Below, in pieces: positions 7,626-16,390 of a stretch of 61,002 bases of DNA; the stretch's first letter is position 1, and each line of letters opens with the position of its first letter. Source of the stretch: JBEHWX01 sp048498995 (GTDB lineage: Bacteria > Bacteroidota > Ignavibacteria > OLB7); the NCBI GenBank assembly GCA_048498995.1, contig JBEHWX010000026.1, positions 1 to 61,002 of the forward strand, given 5' to 3'. The notes under the pieces were generated by a model, which did not search any database, was not told the DNA's origin, and was given only the letters and a program-made list of their open reading frames with translations. Made by a program: the position numbers and the translations under genes.

Positions 7626-10600
7626 CGTGATAGGCGGTTCAGTTGGTGGTGGTGGTTCTCTCTGGCCTCTCCTCCGGGACGCGGCCGCGGAGGCTTCTTC
7701 GGATCACCGGGCGGCGCCGACGGCCCCTTCGTGATCTGGCGTAGGATCTTGTTCGACTGCTGCAGCTCACGAGTCTGGCCTTGCAGCTCCTCGACGACGG
7801 CACGGTTGCCTTCGCCGACCGATGCGTACAGCGTGGCGACAAGACCGTTCGCGATGGCGATCGCACCATTGAAGGCGCGCGAGATGTCCCGATTGATTCG
7901 GTGATCGGTGGTGATCTTCCCCGACGGCGTAACGACGACGTGCGAAAGGGTAGGGATCGTCATGCGCGCGGCGAAGTACTCGGAGAGCGGCCTGTTCGTG
8001 CGGTTGGTCCACTCCAGCGCGGCGCGATTGCCGGGAGCGTCATGAACGGCACGATCGTTCACGACGAACTCTTCGCGGCCGCGTTCGTTGATCCAGATGA
8101 GCTGCTGCCCACCAGGGACGATACCGCCGTCCTTCCTGCCGATGATTGCACCCTTCGCCAGACCGACGAGCGCGTAGAACGCGGCGGTGATGCCTGCGCT
8201 CGCGATCGGGCCGAGGATCGGGCCGAGCGTTGCGAGAGACTGGCCGAAGATCCCCGCAACGATGGCCGGGATGCTTGCCTGGAGCGCATCGAATAGTGAC
8301 GCGGCGAGCGCCGTACCCGCATTCTCACCCTGCGCCACAAGACTGAGGAACTGGGCGCTGGCGTACGTGACGGTCTCCTCCAGGCCAGCCGTCCGGGCGG
8401 CCTGGATTTCCGCCTCCGTCTCCGCCGCCGCCTTCACGGCGGCCTCCTCTTTTTCGACTCCGGACTCGACGAGCTCCTCGCGGCGCTGCTCGCGGCGCGC
8501 GATCGCCGACACGTAGTCCTGACGGGCCTTGTTGACCAGATCGAGCTGCGCCTTCTCGAACCTCGCCGCTGCCGCGATCCCGGCCTGCCGGAAGAATTCT
8601 CCGATGGCCGAAGTCTTGGCCTCGGAGCCGTGCTCTATCTCGACGCGCTTCTTGGCCAGCTCCCGGAGCTTCTCGTAATACGTCCGGTAGCCGATCTCGC
8701 GCCGCAGCAGCGCGCCCTCCAGGTCTTTCGTCTCACGGTCCAGATCGGCGCGCTTCTTCTCCAGCTCCTCCTTCCGCTTGTCGTCGAGACGCTTCTCGGA
8801 AGCCTCGCGGAGTCCTTCCTCGACCGAGATCGAGAGCGCGAACAGAATGTTGGTTTCGCGGAGATAGTCGCGGTAGAGCTCCTTCCGCTTCGCTGCGTAC
8901 TCCCGCAGCAGTTCGAGCTTCTTCGACTCGTTGAGCCGGTTCGCTTCCAGATCGGCGGCGAGCTGCTCCTCCAGCTCCAAGAGCGCGCTCTTGAGGCGCT
9001 GCGTGGATAGGTCTGCCTCCTCGGCGATCTTCTCCCGCTTCACCTGGAGCCGGATTTCCCGCTCGGCAGCGGCGACGTCCTTCGCGACCTTGGCGTCGAA
9101 CGCCTTCAGGGCCGGGTCATCCTTCAACTGCTCGGCGAACTTCGCCCGGATGTCGCGGATGTCGGTCTGGAACTGCTCCTCGGTGAGCTTCCCCTCGTCG
9201 AGCAACGACTGGCGTTCCTTGAACGCCGCCTGATACTCTCGGTTCTGCGAGACGAGCGAAATGTGGATGAGCTCGCGCTCGGCGACGTCGATCTCCTTCT
9301 GCTTCTCCAGACGCACGGCCAGGGCGCGGGAGCTCGTGTCGTTGATGCGTTCCTGGTTGGCGGTGATCTCTTCCAGCTCGCTCTTCAGTCGATCGGACCG
9401 ACCTTTGACGGCAGATTCCGCCGCCTTCTGCTCCTCTTCAAGACGCTTCGCAAGGAGCGCGTTGATCTGGTCACTGGCATCTTCGGCGATCTTGTCCAGC
9501 TCCGCGTCGCGCTGGCCTCCCCGCGCCTTGATAGCCACGTCCAGGTTGATGACCCTCCGCCCCTCTTTCTCCGCCTTCGCCGCCTGATCGCGGAGCGCCT
9601 GGATGTCCGCATCGGCCTGGCCCCTGGCGACCCGCCGCTTCTCCTCCGCGTCGGCTTCGATCCTCTTCTTCTCATCGAGAAGACTCTTCGCGGCCAGCTC
9701 GCCGCGGATCTGCCGCGCACGCTCGGTGTACTGCGCACGCTGCTTCTCGAAGTTCTCCGGCTCTTTCGGATCCTCCTTCTTCGGCTCCGGCGCGGCAGGG
9801 GCGGCCGCCGGAGTCTCCTCCTTCTTCTGATCGTCCCCGCGCAGCGCGGCGAGGAGCTTGAATCGGGCCGTGGCCAGTTCGGCAATCTTGGCATTCACGG
9901 CCGCCGTTTCTTCCGCGTCCAGCTCACCGGCGGCCTTCAAATCGAACACCTTCTGCTGAAAGTCGTTGATGACTTTCTGCAGCGCCGGATCGGTCTTCGC
10001 CGCGTTGATGGCCTTCATGAACGGCCGGGCGATGTCCTCCGCTGTCCCCTGCGTAAACAAGCCCGGCAGACCGTCGGAGAGTGAATCCACGACCCCGTTG
10101 AATGCCAGCTCGGACTGGAGCGCAAGATTCCGGATGGCCAGCTCCCGACTCTTCTTGTCGAGCGCGACCATCTCGTCCTGGAGCCCCTTGATTGAGTCGC
10201 GCGCGGTGGCGGCCTGAGCCTTCACGGCGGCGAGGTTCTCGCCGAAGGACTTGGTTCCGGATATGAGGCCGGGGTACTGCCCGTTCAGTTGGTTCTGGAT
10301 CTCGCCGAGCCGCTTCTCTTCCGCGAGGGTCCGGTTAGCCTTCGAGCCCAGCCGCTCGTACTCGTCGGCCAACTGTACAACTGTACGCGCCCGCTGCTGC
10401 TGCTGCTGGTTGCTCTGCTTCTGCTGCTCGACGAGCTTCTGCTCGGCCTCGTTCGCCGCGATCTGGTCCTCGGTCGTCTCCTCCATCGCGTCGGAGAGGA
10501 GCTTGATCGTGGCGACGAGCGCCGTCACGCCGAGGATGATCACCCCGATGGGGTTCGCGCTCATCGCGGCGTTCCAAAGCGTTTGTGCGAACGTGGCGAT

Positions 10601-12430
10601 CTTCACGGCGCCGGCCTTCACCAACTCGGCCGCCGAAAGCGCATAGGTGCCGATCGTGGCCGCATTGGTGACGGCCGCGTAAATGCCGATCCCCGCCGCC
10701 AGAATCAGAAAGGCCCCGCTGTTCTCCCGCATGAAGCTGAAGAGGCCGGCGATGCCGCTGAAGAATCCACCGAAGATTGCAGTGATGGCGCCAAGCCCGG
10801 AGGTCAGCGCCGGCGCGACCGCCTGGAACGCGCCGATCAATCCGTCCTTCACGGTCGCCGTGAACCGGCCCATCTGCGCGGAAAAGGTCTGCTGCCGGAC
10901 TTCGGCCTGCTCGAACGCGGTGTTCGTTCCGCTGATCTGCTGCTTCAGCTCGTCGATACTGTCGACGGAGCGGACGAGGATCGCGGCCGCAGCGGCGTTC
11001 TCCGAGCCGAAGAGTTTCGTGAACAGAGCACTGTCCTTCGTGATCTTCTGCAGCTCGCGGAGGCGGGTAGTCAACGGGACCGTCTGATCGCCGAGCTTGG
11101 AAATGTCCACGCCAGCCCGCTTCAGCTCGTCCGCCGTGTCCTTCGGAAGGAACCTTCCTTCGCCGAGCTTCGAGATCACGTTCCGGAGCGCCGTTCCCGC
11201 CTCTGCGCCGACTTTGCCGCCGGCGGCGAGAGCCTGGAGCGATGCGTTCGTTTCCTCGAAACTGACCTTCGCTCCCGACGCGGCGACTCCCGCGACCTTG
11301 ATAGCATCCGCAACCTGCGGAACTTCCGCCGCCCCGAACTGCGCGCCCGCAGCCATGACGTTCATCTGCTTGGTCATCTCGGCGGCGGCGGCGGCTGGGT
11401 CGCTGAGATCGACCTGGAACTGGAGCAATCCCGTTGTCAATGCATCCATCGACGCCGCAGCCTCGTCGCCGGTGGCGGCCGACAGCGTATTGACCGCGCG
11501 CGTCATTTCCTCGAGCGCGGCAGGGTTTTTCGCGATGTCTGGTCCGAGTTTCGACAGGATGCCTTTGAAGGCTTCCACGTTGCCGCTCGCGCTTCCTCCG
11601 AATTCCGTCGCGAGGTTGCGCGCCTTCCCAGCGAGAACGTCGAGGTCATCCCCCGCGACGCCGGTAATGGCGGAGAGTTCGGCCACGCCGGCCTGGAATT
11701 CCGATCCGAGACCAACGGCCTCGGTGATAACGGAACCGATCGCAACGGCCGGAAGCGCGGACTTCAGAGAGCCGATGATGTCCGCACCTTCGACTTTTCG
11801 GAACAGCCCGAGGATTCCGGCCTTGGCGCCCGCGCCCTCATTGACCACCGCATCCTTTTCGGACGCGACGCGGCGAAGCAGACCGATCTCCTGATCGAGC
11901 GCCGACTTTCGCGCGGCGAGTTCGGCCTTCGCCGCCTTGTCGGTCAGACCAACACCGGCCGCGAGCAGTACGCGCTTCTTGTCCTGAAGCTCCGTGAGGT
12001 CCTTGATGAGAACCTCGGTGAGCTCACGGTCCTTCTTCTTCGTATCCCCGCGATACTTGTCGCGAAGTTCAGCGAGGCGTTTCTCCTGCTCCGCAACCCG
12101 TTGGTCGAGAACCTTGCCGCCATCGGCCTCTGGCTCCGGTTTCGGCGCGCGAGGCGGCGACGGAGGGGGAGTGGAATCGTCGAGCGGCGCCGGCCGGGAC
12201 GGTGATCCGCGCGGCGCGCGGGGCTGCGTCGAATCCTCGCCGATCGTCTTGAGCGCTTCCCGTGCAGCAGCTCGGATCGACTCCGGATCAACGGTGATCT
12301 TCAGTTTCAGCGCCGACAGCATATCCTTGCCGGCCTCCCGCGCGATGTTGACTCCCTCGCGGAAATCGTTCTTCAGCAGCGGTAGATCCAGGCGCGCAGA
12401 TAGCCGCAGGTCGCGGTTGTCTTTCGCCAT
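7622..12430 (-). CDS. Tail tape measure protein
   Basis: A 1602-residue protein, by far the longest in the prophage, as expected for the ruler of a tail of about 240 nm (inferred from length). Residues about 205-540 resemble the TP901-type tape measure core (alternating A, G and L helices, GSEFQAGVAELSAITGVAGD). Hydrophobic helices lie at about 560-690 (AIFGGFFSGIAGLFSFM; LILAAGIGIYAAVTN). Long charged coiled coils fill about 880-1380, and a Gly/Ala-rich hydrophobic segment follows near 1430-1480. It is preceded by the frameshifting chaperone gene, the canonical siphovirus order. Confidence 0.92.
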   Translation of the reverse strand: MAKDNRDLRLSARLDLPLLKNDFREGVNIAREAGKDMLSALKLKITVDPESIRAAAREALKTIGEDSTQPRAPRGSPSRPAPLDDSTPPPSPPRAPKPEPEADGGKVLDQRVAEQEKRLAELRDKYRGDTKKKDRELTEVLIKDLTELQDKKRVLLAAGVGLTDKAAKAELAARKSALDQEIGLLRRVASEKDAVVNEGAGAKAGILGLFRKVEGADIIGSLKSALPAVAIGSVITEAVGLGSEFQAGVAELSAITGVAGDDLDVLAGKARNLATEFGGSASGNVEAFKGILSKLGPDIAKNPAALEEMTRAVNTLSAATGDEAAASMDALTTGLLQFQVDLSDPAAAAAEMTKQMNVMAAGAQFGAAEVPQVADAIKVAGVAASGAKVSFEETNASLQALAAGGKVGAEAGTALRNVISKLGEGRFLPKDTADELKRAGVDISKLGDQTVPLTTRLRELQKITKDSALFTKLFGSENAAAAAILVRSVDSIDELKQQISGTNTAFEQAEVRQQTFSAQMGRFTATVKDGLIGAFQAVAPALTSGLGAITAIFGGFFSGIAGLFSFMRENSGAFLILAAGIGIYAAVTNAATIGTYALSAAELVKAGAVKIATFAQTLWNAAMSANPIGVIILGVTALVATIKLLSDAMEETTEDQIAANEAEQKLVEQQKQSNQQQQQRARTVVQLADEYERLGSKANRTLAEEKRLGEIQNQLNGQYPGLISGTKSFGENLAAVKAQAATARDSIKGLQDEMVALDKKSRELAIRNLALQSELAFNGVVDSLSDGLPGLFTQGTAEDIARPFMKAINAAKTDPALQKVINDFQQKVFDLKAAGELDAEETAAVNAKIAELATARFKLLAALRGDDQKKEETPAAAPAAPEPKKEDPKEPENFEKQRAQYTERARQIRGELAAKSLLDEKKRIEADAEEKRRVARGQADADIQALRDQAAKAEKEGRRVINLDVAIKARGGQRDAELDKIAEDASDQINALLAKRLEEEQKAAESAVKGRSDRLKSELEEITANQERINDTSSRALAVRLEKQKEIDVAERELIHISLVSQNREYQAAFKERQSLLDEGKLTEEQFQTDIRDIRAKFAEQLKDDPALKAFDAKVAKDVAAAEREIRLQVKREKIAEEADLSTQRLKSALLELEEQLAADLEANRLNESKKLELLREYAAKRKELYRDYLRETNILFALSISVEEGLREASEKRLDDKRKEELEKKRADLDRETKDLEGALLRREIGYRTYYEKLRELAKKRVEIEHGSEAKTSAIGEFFRQAGIAAAARFEKAQLDLVNKARQDYVSAIARREQRREELVESGVEKEEAAVKAAAETEAEIQAARTAGLEETVTYASAQFLSLVAQGENAGTALAASLFDALQASIPAIVAGIFGQSLATLGPILGPIASAGITAAFYALVGLAKGAIIGRKDGGIVPGGQQLIWINERGREEFVVNDRAVHDAPGNRAALEWTNRTNRPLSEYFAARMTIPTLSHVVVTPSGKITTDHRINRDISRAFNGAIAIANGLVATLYASVGEGNRAVVEELQGQTRELQQSNKILRQITKGPSAPPGDPKKPPRPRPGGEARENHHHQLNRLSR

Positions 12431-12449
12431 GTGGGGGTGCTGTGGTGGG

Positions 12450-13414
12450 TCAGTCGGCGACGCTCGGCGTCGCCTTGGAGGAGGCGATTACTTGATCCGC
12501 GAGACGGAGCATCCGATCGATCGGCCAATCCGCAAGCATGGGGTCAGTCAATGATCCGCGGCTCCACATGACAAGCAGGTCGGCAACGATGTCGAGCGTG
12601 TCCCCGTCGTCGATGTCGTCGCGGAAGTCGATGAGATGCCCGTTGGTGGCGGCTTGTTCGGCGCGGAAGGTTCGATGCGCGGCTACAGCTTCAGGATCTG
12701 TCGATCCGCCAGTTCCACCAAAAAGGTTCGGATACCGTCGCGAATGAAAGATCCTTTCGAGATAAAAAAACGGTACAACGCTCCGAGCTGCTGGCCCAGC
12801 GTGAGGTCTCCCATCGCCTCGATTCTCGCAGGCAGGGTATCGGGACGGAAGAATCGTTCGCCCTCCGGCATGTAGAGGATCGCGAACAGCTCCTCGGCGC
12901 GGCCGCTTCCCATCAGCGTCGAGAGAACGCCGTTGATATCGATCACGTCGCCGGAGAACATCTCTTTCACTTCATCGATGATGGCGAACGCGGCTTTCCG
13001 CTGGTTCGAGGTCATCCCCGTCAACCGCGTTAGGTTATACCGTACGCCGTTGGCGTCGACGAACGTGTCCACGTCCTCGGCGAACTCCTCCATCGTGTCG
13101 AGCAGCTTGTCGATCAACGTCTCGGCCACGCCGCTGACGAGATCCCGCGCGAGAAGGTGAGCGCCGACATCGGTTCCGAGAATGGCCGAAGCAATCGGTA
13201 GTGCCCGGTCCATCCCGGGAAGATCCGCCGCGTCAGGCGCGGCCTCCTCGATCTCGTCGAAGTTGGGGATCTGCGGCGCGTTCGCTCCGCCAGACTCCGT
13301 CGCCATTTGATCGGTGCTCGGCCCGTCGGCCTGCCCGTTGGCGACATTGGCCGCCGCGTCTCCGAATTTCTCGCGGTACTCTTCGATTGCATACTTGCGC
13401 TGGCTCTGTGACAT
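12450..13414 (-). CDS. Tail assembly chaperone, -1 frameshift product
   Basis: This is the G-T-type extended product. A slippery T TTT TTT heptamer (12770-12764, minus strand) lies in the right phase in the upstream gene: codons cgt ttt ttt atc. After a -1 slip the frame stays open through the normal stop at 12683 and ends at 12450, giving about 321 residues. The extension codes for a helical segment (DDGDTLDIVADLLVMWS, then DRMLRLADQVIAS). It has no start codon of its own near its beginning. Lambda gpG/gpGT and many siphoviruses use the same arrangement directly before the tape measure. Efficiency cannot be judged from sequence. Confidence 0.75.
12683..13414 (-). CDS. Tail assembly chaperone (unshifted form)
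   Basis: A 243-residue acidic protein starting MSQSQRKYAIEEYREKFG at the ATG at 13414. It is mostly helical with a C-terminal segment (TLGQQLGALYRFFISKGSF) that contains the slippery site. It is the zero-frame product of the frameshift pair described at 12450-13414 and precedes the tape measure. Its length is greater than the usual 120-150 residues of gpG-like proteins because of a disordered, E/A-rich N-terminal part. Confidence 0.78.
   Translation of the reverse strand: MSQSQRKYAIEEYREKFGDAAANVANGQADGPSTDQMATESGGANAPQIPNFDEIEEAAPDAADLPGMDRALPIASAILGTDVGAHLLARDLVSGVAETLIDKLLDTMEEFAEDVDTFVDANGVRYNLTRLTGMTSNQRKAAFAIIDEVKEMFSGDVIDINGVLSTLMGSGRAEELFAILYMPEGERFFRPDTLPARIEAMGDLTLGQQLGALYRFFISKGSFIRDGIRTFLVELADRQILKL
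12764..12770 (-). promoter_or_regulatory. Slippery heptamer for -1 frameshifting
   Basis: Seven consecutive T on the minus strand in phase T TTT TTT, 81 bases before the zero-frame stop codon. The -1 frame is open for a further 105 codons. Confidence 0.7.
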
Positions 13415-13511
13415 GATGGTGGGAAAGTGTTGATTGGTGGGATGGCGGGAAACGAGTCGAGGCCGAGGCCGCGCCATGAAGGACGCGACCCCAAGCCCCA
13501 ACCAACATTGA

Positions 13512-14063
13512 TTAGACCTCGACGATGCCGACGTAGCTGTCCTTCGCGATCACGCACGTGGTGGTGGTGAAGGTGGCGGCGAACTTCGGGAAAGTGCTGG
13601 CGTCGAGAGTGATCGTGATGTCGGCGCTGGCCGGCGAAAGCGTGAACTCGAACTCCGGCGAAGTGCCGGACTCGATCGACGGTCTCTTGGTCATCTTGCC
13701 AAGGCAGATGGCGTAGAGCCGTTTGCCGTTGATCGGCTTGCTGTTCAGCTCCAGCACGAACAGAAGGATCTTCCCATCGATCGCGTCCGGGAGCCCCTGC
13801 AGAACGATCTTGCTGATCTGCTTGGTGATGTACTTCATCGTCCACTTCACAGTGGTTCCGATTGTATACTCTGTGCCGTCTTCCATCGTCGCGGTCTTGA
13901 CGGTGATGCTCGGCGTCATGCCGAATTTCTCGCGCATCGGCAGGCCGGCGAAAGTGTCGCTGCCGCCTCCTGCGAAGTCCGTGACGGTCTTGGCGTAGGC
14001 GTAGTTGCTGCCAAGGTCGCCGATCTCTGCCGGGTTGATTGTTCCGGGGATTGCAGCGGGCAT
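13512..14063 (-). CDS. Major tail (tube) protein
   Basis: A 183-residue protein starting MPAAIPGTINPAEIGDLG. Beta strands predominate (SITVKTATMEDGTEYTIG, KWTMKYITKQISKIV, ADITITLDASTFPKF), consistent with the beta-sandwich tube fold. It lies directly upstream of the tail chaperone and tape measure genes. The family is assigned from fold-like pattern and position. Confidence 0.75.
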   Translation of the reverse strand: MPAAIPGTINPAEIGDLGSNYAYAKTVTDFAGGGSDTFAGLPMREKFGMTPSITVKTATMEDGTEYTIGTTVKWTMKYITKQISKIVLQGLPDAIDGKILLFVLELNSKPINGKRLYAICLGKMTKRPSIESGTSPEFEFTLSPASADITITLDASTFPKFAATFTTTTCVIAKDSYVGIVEV

Positions 14064-14133
14064 ATGATTCTCCTATGCAGTTGTGATGTGGGTGGTGAAG
14101 AGCGGAGGGAATGGCGGGGATACGAGGCGCAGC

Positions 14134-14337
14134 TTACTTCTTGGACATGGCGGCGGGCTTCGTCTCGTCGACGTTCTCGGTGAACTCATCCACGCGGCCG
14201 GGGATGCTGCGAAGAGCGTCGACCTCGTGCTGTAGCAGATCGGTGACAATATCGCCGCCGTTGTAAGTGAAGCTGTGGTTTCCGACGAGACGCGTCCACT
14301 CACGGCACAGGACGCAGGTGAAAGTCTTCTTCTTCAT
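14134..14337 (-). CDS. Small conserved-type tail-region protein with CxxC
   Basis: A 67-residue protein starting MKKKTFTCVLCREWTRLVG. It contains one CxxC pair near the N terminus and a basic C terminus. It lies between the tail terminator candidate (14357-14794) and the tube gene. No family is recognised. Confidence 0.65.
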   Translation of the reverse strand: MKKKTFTCVLCREWTRLVGNHSFTYNGGDIVTDLLQHEVDALRSIPGRVDEFTENVDETKPAAMSKK

Positions 14338-14356
14338 GGTGTGGAGATGATGTGGA

Positions 14357-14794
14357 TTACTTCCAATGGAGGGTGAACTTCATCACGACGGGGAAGAGGA
14401 TCGTCCCGATCCCCTTCTCGCGCGTCAGGGTGGGCACGTTGCTCGTGCGGTCGATGCTGGAGATCGTGGCGAGATAGTAATCGTGGTCGAGCGCGGGCGG
14501 GAGCTCGTAGAGCTTGATCGCGCGTTCCACCTCGTTTTCGAGTGCGCCGATGAGATCGTCGAGCGAATCCTCTTCCCCGGCTCGCATCTCGACACGCAGG
14601 AGCGCAGTGCAGATGCCGGTTTCGGATCGGATGTCGCCAGATTCAGAAGCAACCCACTGGATTGAGCCGCAGCGAAATGCTCCTCGCGGGAATTCGTCAC
14701 GGTCGTTGGTGGCTTCCTCGAAGACGATGCCGGGCACGCGCGCGAGACAGGACGCGAGCGCATTCCGCAGGAACGAACGGTAGTTAGGATGCAT
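14357..14794 (-). CDS. Putative tail terminator / tail completion protein
   Basis: A 145-residue protein starting MHPNYRSFLRNALASCLARV, with a helix-strand pattern (GICTALLRVEMRAGEEDSLDD) like gpU/gp17-type tail terminators. The chosen ATG (14794) overlaps the preceding gene by 11 bases. It lies between the HK97 gp10-like gene and the tube gene, which is the usual place for a tail terminator. Confidence 0.65.
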   Translation of the reverse strand: MHPNYRSFLRNALASCLARVPGIVFEEATNDRDEFPRGAFRCGSIQWVASESGDIRSETGICTALLRVEMRAGEEDSLDDLIGALENEVERAIKLYELPPALDHDYYLATISSIDRTSNVPTLTREKGIGTILFPVVMKFTLHWK

Positions 14795-15431
14795 TCCAGA
14801 TTGCTGCTGCGTCGGTGGTGAAGTCGGCGGCGAATCGCGGGAGATCTTCCCGCTCGAACTGATCGGCGCCCGGCCCCCAGAACGGGCGAGCGTCAATTGT
14901 CACACTGGCGGAGAGGACGAACATCACTTCGATGCCATCCCCCTTCTTCCGGGCCAGGACGGAGTTTCCGCCGTCTCCAGGTATCACGAAGAGGTCGAGG
15001 GCGCGGATGTTGCCGCCAGCCTCGGCAAGGGCCTTCACGGCTTCCTCACTGACAGGGATCGTGAGGGCCTTCGCGCGTCTCGGCCGAATCACGCCGCCGA
15101 ATTCGTGAATCCTTGCGTATGGGACGAGCTTCGAATCGATGCCCACCACGATCCGCAAACCGCCGGCATCGATCACCTGTTCGAAGATGTTGCCCGGCTT
15201 CCCGAGCTCGAGTGCATCGGCGAGCCGGTGCGATCGATTCCCGATGTTGGAGGACGTGGACTTCTCACCGATCGCCGGGCCTGCCTCGTCGATGTGCGAA
15301 CGGACGCGCCGAGAGAGATCCAACTGAAGGCGGCGTGCATATCCGTCGAGCTTGGTACGGATCGACGCTTCGAATTCCGAGATGTGGGATTCGAGTCCGG
15401 ACACGTCGACGATGCCGAGCGGCTCGCTCAC
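14784..15431 (-). CDS. HK97 gp10-like head-tail / tail completion protein
   Basis: A 215-residue protein with the features of the gp10/Mu gpG-like group: an N-terminal helix (SHISEFEASIRTKLDGYARR), a central segment YARIHEFGGVIRPRRAKALT with the typical IHEFGG motif, and a C-terminal region with ARPFWGPGADQF. It joins head-tail completion. It overlaps the connector gene by four bases (ATGA). Confidence 0.82.
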   Translation of the reverse strand: MSEPLGIVDVSGLESHISEFEASIRTKLDGYARRLQLDLSRRVRSHIDEAGPAIGEKSTSSNIGNRSHRLADALELGKPGNIFEQVIDAGGLRIVVGIDSKLVPYARIHEFGGVIRPRRAKALTIPVSEEAVKALAEAGGNIRALDLFVIPGDGGNSVLARKKGDGIEVMFVLSASVTIDARPFWGPGADQFEREDLPRFAADFTTDAAAIWNAS

Positions 15432-16000
15432 GGCAGCCTCGCGTGGCGACGAACCGCCGCGCTCCAGTCGGCCGCCGCCTTCGATCGGTCGTACACGGTG
15501 ACCTTCTCCTCGCTGTCCGTTCCCGCCGCCTCCTTTTCTGATACGATACCAAACCGCTTCTCACCTGCAGGTGCGTCGAAGTATTCGACGATCACTCGCC
15601 CGCGGACCGCATTGGCAATGTCGGCCGGGATCTTGTCGAGAGCATAGCCGATGGTGAGCGTGGCTCGGTAGAGAACACCGCACCGGAACACTTCCTTCGA
15701 GACGATCCGGTCCCCGGCCAGGATATAGGCGCTGGCGGCGACGGTCGTCCATTCGATACCGTCCAGGTATTCCAGCGCGGTAATCGCGGTCACCGCGCGA
15801 TGTGGTAGCTCGAAGGTTCCCCCTCCCGTCCCGATCCATTCGTACACTGTGGTGGCCGTGGCGATCGGTTGGTGGCACTCCTGCTCGAACTTGCCGCTGT
15901 ACTCCTCAATCAACGATGTGAGAAATGCGTCGTCAGCGGTCTTTGCCGCCTCCTTCTTGAGATAGGCCTTGACGGCCGATAGAGAGACGATGGTAGACAT
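15428..16000 (-). CDS. Head-tail connector (gp6-like adaptor)
   Basis: A 190-residue protein starting MSTIVSLSAVKAYLKKEAAK. The N-terminal helices (DDAFLTSLIEEYSGKFEQE) and following strand pattern with TTVYEWIGTGGG match the gp6/gp15-like adaptor family that binds under the portal. The extra C-terminal 40 residues are charged. It is coupled to the next gene by a four-base overlap. Confidence 0.75.
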   Translation of the reverse strand: MSTIVSLSAVKAYLKKEAAKTADDAFLTSLIEEYSGKFEQECHQPIATATTVYEWIGTGGGTFELPHRAVTAITALEYLDGIEWTTVAASAYILAGDRIVSKEVFRCGVLYRATLTIGYALDKIPADIANAVRGRVIVEYFDAPAGEKRFGIVSEKEAAGTDSEEKVTVYDRSKAAADWSAAVRRHARLP

Positions 16001-16012
16001 GTCGTGGCAGGG

Positions 16013-16372
16013 TTAGACATCGGTAGCGTTGCTGAACTCGATGTCGTAGGTCTTGAGGACGATGTAAGCGCGGCTGAACACATTGACATTGCTCTTCGCC
16101 GCTCCGCCGAATGCCTGCTCGAACGATGGTCGCGCGGGGATCATCTCACCCGTCGGCTCTGTCCGCGATGGCGCCCCTTCGGCGTCCCACGTGAGATGCC
16201 GGTACGCGATTGGCGAGCGATCGGCGAGCCTAGCCGCCGCGTCCTTATAGATGCACACGGTGGCGGCCGCGCGCTGGTTCAGCACGTCGATCGACGCCGC
16301 CGTGACTCGCGCGTAGGCATCCGGAAGGATGGACCCGTCGGCCGGATCGGTGATTTCGATAGAAAGAGCCAT
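16013..16372 (-). CDS. Hypothetical head-region protein
   Basis: A 119-residue protein starting MALSIEITDPADGSILPDAY. Beta-rich beginning and end (FSRAYIVLKTYDIEFS). It lies between the fibre-like gene and the connector, 12 bp from the latter. It could be a small structural or decoration protein; no family is recognised. Confidence 0.65.
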   Translation of the reverse strand: MALSIEITDPADGSILPDAYARVTAASIDVLNQRAAATVCIYKDAAARLADRSPIAYRHLTWDAEGAPSRTEPTGEMIPARPSFEQAFGGAAKSNVNVFSRAYIVLKTYDIEFSNATDV

Positions 16373-16390
16373 GCGGTATACTATTGCACA

